The position numbers were made by a program, and so were the translations under genes. From positions 1 through 18,926 of the forward strand of contig CAJUEZ010000036.1 in assembly GCA_910585485.1 (NCBI GenBank): a DNA stretch of 18,926 bases. The letters are read 5' to 3'. Source of the stretch: an uncultured Clostridia bacterium (GTDB lineage: Bacteria > Bacillota > Clostridia > UBA1381). Below the pieces are notes generated by a model. It made no database searches. It saw only the letters and a list, made by a program, of their open reading frames with translations, and was not told the origin of the DNA. Positions 15,502 to 18,926 of the stretch are shown here, one piece after another (position 1 is the first letter of the stretch; the number at the start of each line of letters is the position of its first letter).

Positions 15502-15706
15502 TTATGTAACAATCTCCTAAAAATTTTGTGTGACCTAAACATCTATGGCGATTATTATAATCTTCGTTAAGGCTACAGGTTTGCTTGATTAAACGATATA
15601 CGTTCCTTTCGGGTATATATTGGTAGGTTGCAACAGAATTTATATATACTTTTCTATCGTAACATTTAATTTTCCGATATGAATATTTGTATTTGGGATA
15701 ATTCAT
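15431..15706 (-). CDS. Hypothetical leftward phage protein
   Basis: This 91-residue basic, Tyr-rich protein begins MNYPKYKYSYRKIKCYDRKVY and contains Cys17, Cys44, Cys56 and Cys66. I do not recognise it. Reality is supported by a GAGGTGAT ribosome binding site before the ATG and by a promoter and dyad closely resembling those of the leftward gene at 16958-17161. Its 3' end overlaps the cysteine-rich gene on the other strand by 71 bp, which is unusual; the true coding end or the pairing of transcripts is therefore uncertain. Confidence 0.5.
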   Translation of the reverse strand: MNYPKYKYSYRKIKCYDRKVYINSVATYQYIPERNVYRLIKQTCSLNEDYNNRHRCLGHTKFLGDCYIINPQPTEVPPDSLEFEPQSRLID

Positions 15707-15708
15707 AA

Positions 15709-15761
15709 ATAATCACCTCGCTTTCTATAGTGATTATAGCATAGTATTACAATATTTGCAA
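15709..15761 (-). promoter_or_regulatory. Leftward promoter and dyad, copy 1
   Basis: On the minus strand, TTGCAA (15761-15756) and TATAAT (15738-15733) are 17 bp apart. The dyad ATAATCAC (15709-15716) / GTGATTAT (15730-15737) joins the -10 box to the ribosome binding site of the gene ending at 15431. The layout and CCTCGCTTT spacer are shared with copy 2 near 17161-17215. Confidence 0.55.
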
Positions 15762-15774
15762 GGAGTCTGGGGAA

Positions 15775-15942
15775 ATGAGTTTTGCACATAATGTTACGCA
15801 TTTTACAGGTAAAACAAAAACACCGATAAAAGCAAGAAATAAGAAGGTGGTTAGAGTGAATAGGCAACATAAAAATAAGTATGCTCAATATTCACAAGCG
15901 GAGCAGATAAAAGAAAAAAGAATTAAAAAGTCAAAATATTAA
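15775..15942 (+). CDS. Small basic phage protein, 55 residues
   Basis: ATG 15775 follows AAGGAG at good spacing and opens a 55-codon frame. The product is strongly basic (TGKTKTPIKARNKKVVRVNRQHKNK, then AEQIKEKRIKKSKY) with no hydrophobic segment, which suggests nucleic-acid binding. I recognise no family. A weak AT-rich hairpin with a T-run (15952-15980) follows. Confidence 0.55.
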   Translation: MSFAHNVTHFTGKTKTPIKARNKKVVRVNRQHKNKYAQYSQAEQIKEKRIKKSKY

Positions 15943-15951
15943 AAAATCAAG

Positions 15952-15980
15952 AAAATTCAAGATTTTTATATTGAATTTTT
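15952..15980 (+). terminator. Weak AT-rich terminator-like hairpin
   Basis: AAAATTCAA (15952-15960) pairs with TTGAATTTT (15971-15979) around a 10-nt loop and is followed by T and A. The stem has only two G-C pairs, so efficiency is doubtful. Confidence 0.4.
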
Positions 15981-15984
15981 AAGA

Positions 15985-16018
15985 ATATGAATACTTGGTT
16001 AAAAGAGATATTGCGTAA
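15985..16018 (+). repeat. 34-bp direct repeat, copy 1 (XRE gene 3' end)
   Basis: It is identical to 16629-16662 and reads EYLVKRDIA-stop, the end of an XRE-type gene, but nothing upstream of it encodes the rest of that gene. With copy 2 it brackets 610 bp containing the intron fragment and a decapitated XRE gene. Confidence 0.85.
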
Positions 16019-16024
16019 ATAAAA

Positions 16025-16048
16025 AGCACATAGCTATAACTATGTGCT
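16025..16048 (-). terminator. Terminator for the leftward exon-like frame
   Basis: AGCACATAG (16025-16033) pairs with CTATGTGCT (16040-16048) around CTATAA. Leftward, it is followed by TTTTTATTT, so it ends a minus-strand transcript, the frame stopping at 16098. Confidence 0.75.
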
Positions 16049-16097
16049 AAAAACTAAATATAGAGTTTCGCCGAATTTACGGAGTGCATACTATACG

Positions 16098-16360
16098 TTA
16101 CCATATAGCAGGGCGAATATTCACCGCCTTAGTATTCATTTGATGTGTACGTGATAAAGCATCTGCAAAAGCAGAAACAGAACCCGATAGAGTGCTGTTA
16201 ATCTTTTCTCGTTCGATTGATGAATTTTTTAATACTTGGTCAATTAGACCTATTTTGCAGTCACCGGCAAGTCCACGTTCGTTGATTTCTTGTGTTACTT
16301 TAGCGAGACCTGCCGTTGCATTTAATAATGTTGTATCCATAGCAGTCCAATTTGTTACTC
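16098..16360 (-). pseudogene. Leftward frame downstream of the intron fragment (3' exon remnant)
   Basis: The frame stops at TAA 16100-16098. Its first ATG is 16340 (80 residues, MDTTLLNATAGLAKVTQEIN...), but no ribosome binding site is properly spaced before that ATG. The frame is open further upstream (VTNWTA) to the predicted intron 3' end. It is best read as the 3' exon of a gene whose 5' exon is absent. The sequence is helical and amphipathic and ends NIRPAIW; I do not recognise it. A terminator follows at 16025-16048. It could instead be a complete small gene with weak initiation. Confidence 0.5.
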
Positions 16361-16503
16361 CGATAAAAAAATCGTGGCTATGTCATTTCTGCATAGCTCT
16401 CATAGTCGCCTATGAGTTCAGACTGTGTCTTCAGCCTGTTACAGTCAGGTTGCTCCGTGTACAGTCGTTACACCTTCCCTGAAAGGGGCTTGGCTCGGCG
16501 TTG
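16361..16503 (-). ncRNA. Group I intron, 3' half of the ribozyme core (truncated)
   Basis: Read on the minus strand, the segment shows the ordered group I elements. GCCGAGCCAAG (Q-like) is followed by P6a CCC-CTTTCA-GGG and AAGGTGTAAC. P7 is GACTGT paired with ACAGTC, the latter in GAAGACACAGTC, the S-like element. P8 CCTG/CAGG lies between the P7 strands. P9 is CTCATAG-GCGA-CTATGAG with a GNRA loop, then P9.1 GCTATG/CATAGC. The intron would end at a G near 16361 after ATCG. The partners needed for P3 (CCGTGT) and P4, and the P1/P2 region, are not found upstream, where sequence becomes AT-rich at an inverted-repeat end. It is therefore a remnant, unable to splice in cis. Confidence 0.72.
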
Positions 16504-16524
16504 TCTATATTTAGTACATTTTAG

Positions 16525-16662
16525 CATATTCAAAGGAATTATGCAAGAACTTCATATGAAAACAAGAAGAGAACAGGCAAATTTTATGTTTCAGAAATTT
16601 CAAAATTATGCGAATTGTTTGATGTGACATATGAATACTTGGTTAAAAGAGATATTGCGTAA
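16525..16662 (+). pseudogene. 3' fragment of an XRE-type regulator gene
   Basis: After a TAG at 16522, the frame reads 45 codons to TAA at 16660-16662 with no usable start. The last part, SYENKKRTGKFYVSEISKLC followed by ELFDVTYEYLVKRDIA, matches the C-terminal half of a small phage XRE regulator (recognition helix onward). The N-terminal helices are replaced by the inserted segment ending about 16515. Its last 34 bp form copy 2 of the direct repeat. Confidence 0.65.
16629..16662 (+). repeat. 34-bp direct repeat, copy 2
   Basis: Identical to 15985-16018. Here it is the natural 3' end of the XRE fragment and is followed by AAGGAGGGGTGA, a ribosome-binding-like stretch. Confidence 0.85.
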
Positions 16663-16686
16663 GGAGGGGTGAGAGGGAAGATGGAT

Positions 16687-16719
16687 AAAAAGAAAAGGGG
16701 GTGTGTGATATGAATATTA
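16687..16719 (+). repeat. 33-bp repeated initiation leader, copy 2
   Basis: Identical to 15293-15325. It holds the AAAAGGGGG ribosome binding stretch, the ATG and the first codons MNI. Copy 1 starts the cysteine-rich gene; this copy starts the Tad2-like gene. Confidence 0.85.
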
Positions 16720-16937
16720 TTAATGCGACGAGAGAAGCGATGGATAAGGGTATAGGAATAAGAAATACATCTTGTAAACACAATTATTTATTACCAACAA
16801 ACACAAAAGAATGTTATTTAGTAATACCAATAGGATATAAATTAGGAAGCAACTGTGAGAAAATTCCTGCGCCAAGATGGAATCCTAAGGCAGAGGATAT
16901 TTTAAAAGAGGATTGGGAGTTGTATTCTGACAAGTAA
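16710..16937 (+). CDS. DUF2829/Tad2-like protein, possible anti-Thoeris factor
   Basis: ATG 16710 is preferred over the in-frame GTG 16701, which overlaps the ribosome binding stretch. The 75-residue product shows the DUF2829 pattern: an N-terminal ATREAMDKGIGI segment, a central LLPTNTKECYLVIPIGYKL, and the C-terminal signature RWNPKAEDILKEDWELY (families of this type typically end W-P-x2-D-L-A-x-D-W). Tad2, the characterised DUF2829 member, is a phage protein that sequesters the signalling nucleotide of Thoeris defence. Location among phage early genes fits. The sequence is short and I am matching from memory, so the biochemical role is inference. Confidence 0.62.
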   Translation: MNIINATREAMDKGIGIRNTSCKHNYLLPTNTKECYLVIPIGYKLGSNCEKIPAPRWNPKAEDILKEDWELYSDK

Positions 16938-16957
16938 TACGACTCCTATATTGACAA

Positions 16958-17161
16958 TTATTGATTTAAATAAAATTCATAAATTTTATTGTCAGCAGGT
17001 AATGAGCATATTATAAATTCATCAGCAACCAATTTTCTAAGCATAACATCTAAGGTATCTTCATCAATGTTTAATGCTTTGGCTACATTGATAATGCACA
17101 TACTTGCATATTTACCGTTTTTATTAGAAAAATCAATAATATATTGCTTTAGAGCCTCCAT
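16958..17161 (-). CDS. Small leftward protein, winged-helix-like
   Basis: ATG 17161, preceded by GAGGTGAT, gives 67 residues; the frame upstream is open but lies in promoter sequence. MEALKQYIIDFSNKNGKYASMCIINVAKALNIDEDTLDVMLRKLV has the helix spacing of a small winged-helix DNA-binding domain, with ADEFIICSLPADNKIYEFYLNQ as the wing strands. That fold call is my own pattern reading. Its promoter dyad closely resembles that of the leftward gene ending at 15431, so it may regulate itself and that gene. Confidence 0.6.
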   Translation of the reverse strand: MEALKQYIIDFSNKNGKYASMCIINVAKALNIDEDTLDVMLRKLVADEFIICSLPADNKIYEFYLNQ

Positions 17162-17215
17162 TATAATCACCTCGCTTTTTACGGTGATTATAACACAAGG
17201 TGAAAAAATTGGCAA
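17161..17215 (-). promoter_or_regulatory. Leftward promoter and dyad, copy 2
   Basis: On the minus strand, TTGCCA (17215-17210) and TATAAT (17192-17187) are 17 bp apart. A perfect 11-bp dyad, TTATAATCACC (17161-17171) / GGTGATTATAA (17183-17193), links the -10 box to the ribosome binding site and start codon. The -35 box overlaps the possible TTG start of the rightward frame at 17209. Confidence 0.68.
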
Positions 17216-17699
17216 GAAAAGTAGAAATGAAAATCTACAAAGACAGTATAAGCGATAACGAAGAAGAGGGATATAATGAGAAAAATTTCTCGTATTGTCT
17301 GAGTTATGGAAATACCACAGGGGAGAGTTAGCCACTCTCTCCCAAATGATACAAGTTTGTTTACCAATATGTATAGGTTGGCTGAGCCTATACATTTCCG
17401 ATGCTTAACGCTGTTACTTCTCAGCGCAATATTTCAACCCATAGTCATCGGAGAATGGAAGTCGGCAGGGGAACGTGATAACCCTAAGAAACTGCACTGT
17501 ATTTAGCCGATTGCCTCCGTTCATTGGAACAGGGTAATTCAAAAGTTGTTTCAGAAAAATCAACTCCTTTTTGTAAATTACCCATTAGGGTATGAACAGT
17601 ATATCATATTTCCATAACTCTGACAATACGGGAAATGAAAAAACTGTTGCTGAAAAGATGGGCTATACAGACCTGAATATGGGAAATTTGGCAATGTAA
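17209..17699 (+). pseudogene. Small gene interrupted by a 352-bp structured insertion
   Basis: The left part starts at TTG 17209 after AAGGTG (ATG 17227 is an alternative) and reads MARKVEMKIYKDSISDNEEE then GYNEK before entering the inserted unit and stopping at 17331. The right part, in frame from 17634, reads NEKTVAEKMGYTDLNMGNLAM and stops at 17699. AAT-GAG-AAA on the left and AAT-GAA-AAA on the right look like a target duplication. Joining the two parts there gives one 43-codon frame. I do not recognise the protein. An internal start at ATG 17592 within the unit could also express the right part. Confidence 0.55.
17285..17636. mobile_element. Non-autonomous inverted-repeat element with structured interior
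   Basis: The ends 17285-17314 and 17607-17636 are inverted repeats matching at 28 of 30 positions. No transposase is inside. The interior (plus strand) is rich in stems: GGAGAG/CTCTCC (about 17321-17340), TGTATAGG/CCTATACA enclosing TTGGCTGAG, CCGATG/CATCGG enclosing CGCTG/CAGCG, GTCGGC/GCCGAT enclosing GCAG/CTGC, and GGGTAATT/AATTACCC enclosing AGTTG/CAACT. A roughly 9-bp imperfect direct repeat flanks it. A MITE with a folded RNA is favoured; I found none of the group I or group II intron core motifs. Confidence 0.6.
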
Positions 17700-17747
17700 T
17701 AGGACAAAATCAGCACTTCATAATAATTAACAAAGGGGGCGGATAAA

Positions 17748-17954
17748 ATGAAATTGCTTAAAGGCTACACACTGGTAGAACTTACAGATGATAAGATTGT
17801 GCAGGAAAAGCGTTTCGGCGAGAATGGAGTTATCAGAGTTACCGGGAATCCAAATCCACCGCCGGAGGCGCGCCAGGAAACAATAAATAATGTAGCAAAA
17901 ATATTATTCAAAGGTTATCAGCGCAGTCTGAAAGAAAAACAGGTCGGCGCGTAA
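17748..17954 (+). CDS. Hypothetical small phage protein
   Basis: This 68-residue protein starts at ATG 17748 after AAAGGGGGCGG. It reads as a short beta-rich N-terminus (LLKGYTLVELTDDKIVQEKRF, GVIRVTGNPNPPPE) followed by a helix (ARQETINNVAKILFKGYQRSLKEKQ). I recognise no family. It lies in the rightward run of early genes, 55 bp before the beta-helix protein. Confidence 0.65.
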   Translation: MKLLKGYTLVELTDDKIVQEKRFGENGVIRVTGNPNPPPEARQETINNVAKILFKGYQRSLKEKQVGA

Positions 17955-18009
17955 CTGCGGGTTAATTCCCGCCGAAGGGACAGGCTATTGCAGAAAAGGA
18001 GTGTCAGAC

Positions 18010-18555
18010 ATGAAAAAGTATGAATTTACAGGCGTTTCGCAGCCATGGATTAAAGGGAAAACACTTCACCAAATAAGAGCCGTAAGAGATTTCGGAAATG
18101 TGCATGCAGGTGACATAGGCGGATTTATTGAAAAGGAATACAATTTGAGCCATCAGGGAAAGGCATGGATAACGCGTGATGCGAAAGCATACGGAGATTC
18201 TAAAATATACGGGAATGCTCTTATAACAGGCTGTGCATTGATTTCGGGTGATGCCAAAGTATACGGGAACGCGTCCGTAGGCGGGCAAAGTCATATATTC
18301 GGCAATGCCATAATATGCGATTATGCCCGTATCAAACGCACAACAGATTATATTTCTATCAGCGGATTCGGTGAAAGTGGAGGCAATATAACGGCTTTTA
18401 TGAGCGGTGATGAAATATTTATGGTTTGCGGTAATTTCAATGGAAGTACCCATGACTTTTATGCAAAGATGGTAGAGCAGTACGGAAACAATAAGTACAC
18501 TGTTGAGTATTTTGAATTAATCGACCTGATAAAACTACATTTTAACAAGAGATAG
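18010..18555 (+). CDS. Phage protein with hexapeptide-type left-handed beta-helix
   Basis: ATG 18010 is used because AAAGGAG (17995-18001) is 8 nt upstream; an in-frame GTG at 18001 lies in that box. The 181-residue product has a short N-terminal part (PWIKGKTLHQIRAVRDFGNVHAGDIGGFIE) leading into short imperfect repeats of the type A-x-(V/I)-Y/x-G-N-A at about 50-105 (AKAYGDSKIYGNALITG, GDAKVYGNASVGG, HIFGNAII), the signature of left-handed beta-helices. The C-terminal 55 residues are a separate alpha/beta part ending FELIDLIKLHFNKR. Similar small proteins occur in phages and integrative elements; no enzyme active site is apparent and the function is unknown. Confidence 0.75.
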   Translation: MKKYEFTGVSQPWIKGKTLHQIRAVRDFGNVHAGDIGGFIEKEYNLSHQGKAWITRDAKAYGDSKIYGNALITGCALISGDAKVYGNASVGGQSHIFGNAIICDYARIKRTTDYISISGFGESGGNITAFMSGDEIFMVCGNFNGSTHDFYAKMVEQYGNNKYTVEYFELIDLIKLHFNKR

Positions 18556-18572
18556 CAATTTATCAGGACAAG

Positions 18573-18690
18573 CCCGTCGGCATAGGCAAGCCGCTCCGAA
18601 AAGAACAAAGACTACTCCCTCAGAAGTTATATATAATATCATCCGTAAAAAATGAAAAATATCAAGGGGCGGCTTACTTATGCCGGCAGG
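18573..18690 (+). ncRNA. Long imperfect RNA hairpin upstream of the last gene
   Basis: The 25-nt arms 18573-18597 and 18666-18690 pair with 20 Watson-Crick pairs, 3 G-U wobbles and 2 mismatches, around a 68-nt AT-rich loop. The presence of wobbles favours selection at RNA level. The right arm ends about 8 nt before the AAAGGAG site of the gene at 18712, so it could control that gene. No known riboswitch is recognised. The rest of 18556-18711 shows no gene. Confidence 0.5.
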
Positions 18691-18711
18691 CAGAGAAAGG
18701 AGAAACTAACA

Positions 18712-18926
18712 ATGGTACAAGCAACAATAATCACGCTGTCAATTGCCGCTTTGTGTATATGCGCCTGCGGTTTGATACAGAAATTGAAGCGGTCAAGGCA
18801 GAAGCGTAAGGAACGTGCTGAACAGAAACGGTATCTAAAAAAATTCCGTGAAAGTCAAAAGGAATGTGACGGTATGTTCCGTGAACGTGAGCGTGACGAA
18901 CGTAACAGGCGCAAATGGGAGAAGCA
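18712..18926 (+). CDS. Membrane-anchored basic coiled-coil protein, cut by window end
   Basis: ATG 18712 follows AAAGGAG and gives 71 visible residues, with the frame still open at the edge. An N-terminal hydrophobic helix (about 3-22, IITLSIAALCICACGLI) is followed by a dense charged helix rich in Lys, Arg and Glu (KRSRQKRKERAEQKRYLKK, ERERDERNRRKWE). A single-spanning protein with a cytoplasmic coiled coil is likely. The family is unknown and the C-terminus is missing. Confidence 0.65.
   Translation, partial: MVQATIITLSIAALCICACGLIQKLKRSRQKRKERAEQKRYLKKFRESQKECDGMFRERERDERNRRKWEK

Larger units (their letters stand above)
16053..16515. repeat. 463-bp segment with inverted ends, inside the 34-bp direct repeats
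   Basis: ACTAAATATAGA at 16053-16064 and its complement at 16504-16515 form a perfect 12-bp inverted pair. Just inside, CGCCGA (16069-16074) and TCGGCG (16495-16500) continue the symmetry with a one-base difference in spacing. The segment holds the group I intron 3' half and the exon-like frame. The ends could be those of a small inserted unit or a closing RNA stem. Confidence 0.45.
10873..18926. mobile_element. Left part of an integrated phage-like element
   Basis: Everything from the split gene to the window edge behaves as one element. It has a large serine recombinase near the end, a divergent repressor/Cro-type switch with operators, a toxin-antitoxin pair, a string of very small early genes, and nested repeats. 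No capsid, tail, terminase or conjugation gene is in view, so a prophage is favoured by the switch but an integrative conjugative or satellite element is not excluded. The right end is outside the window. Confidence 0.8.

Noticed and set aside
16192..16627. Rightward frames across the intron fragment and XRE remnant
   Set aside because: They run through group I stems and a different frame of the XRE fragment, with no ribosome binding site. The minus-strand structure explains the segment better.
17306..17506. Rightward 66-codon frame within the 352-bp unit
   Set aside because: It begins inside the inverted end and crosses several hairpins. No ribosome binding site or family pattern is seen.
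17315..17606. Possible group I or group II intron in the interrupted small gene
   Set aside because: I looked for the paired P7 strands, the S-like element and a domain V-like hairpin and found none. The long inverted ends and flanking repeat fit an inserted element better.
18004..18453. Leftward 149-codon frame opposite the beta-helix gene
   Set aside because: The repeat-rich rightward protein has a strong ribosome binding site and clear periodicity; the opposite frame is its shadow.

Overview
The window looks like part of a low-to-moderate GC Bacillota chromosome, most likely class Clostridia. The reasons are the mreB-mreC-mreD-PBP2-minC-minD order, strong AGGAGG-type ribosome binding sites, frequent TTG/GTG starts, and a cysteine-rich CIHTDKIYDSC protein that I recall as a clostridial family. 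Genus and species cannot be read from the sequence. About 10.8 kb of ordinary chromosome is followed by the left end of an integrated phage-like element that runs off the right edge.

Chromosomal part (1-10.87 kb). Bases 1-6164 form a rightward cell-shape and division cluster: the 3' end of mreB, then mreC, mreD, a class B PBP2 transpeptidase, minC and minD, and finally mgsA (methylglyoxal synthase). minD has its own near-consensus promoter overlapping the minC stop codon. No minE lies between minD and mgsA. A perfect 15-bp hairpin separates this cluster from a convergent GH51 alpha-L-arabinofuranosidase gene; the hairpin sits inside a 187-bp unit with 18-bp inverted termini. An MmcQ/YjbR-like gene and a MATE transporter follow, then the start of the cysteine-rich clostridial gene.

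Integrated element (about 10.87 kb to the end). The cysteine-rich gene loses its family sequence after the YDSCR codons and stops soon after, so I place the left attachment site near 10865-10880. Inside the element, in order, are: an XRE regulator divergent from a secreted or anchored copper-amine-oxidase-N-domain protein (possible cargo); a leftward large serine recombinase; a hicA-hicB toxin-antitoxin pair; a leftward XRE repressor facing a rightward Cro-like gene across three copies of a TRCAC-N5-GTGYA operator (a fourth lies at the cro stop codon); and a rightward run of small early genes. One of the early genes resembles the DUF2829/Tad2 anti-Thoeris family. Two small leftward genes inside this run share the same dyad-containing promoter and ribosome-binding segment.

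The early region has been heavily rearranged. A 34-bp direct repeat brackets a segment that carries, on the minus strand, the 3' half of a group I intron core followed by an exon-like reading frame and its terminator. This segment adjoins a decapitated XRE gene. Further right, a roughly 350-bp unit with 30-bp inverted ends and many internal hairpins interrupts a small gene, and removing it restores a 43-codon frame. The right edge has a short beta-helix protein, a long wobble-containing RNA hairpin and a membrane-anchored basic coiled-coil protein cut by the window end.
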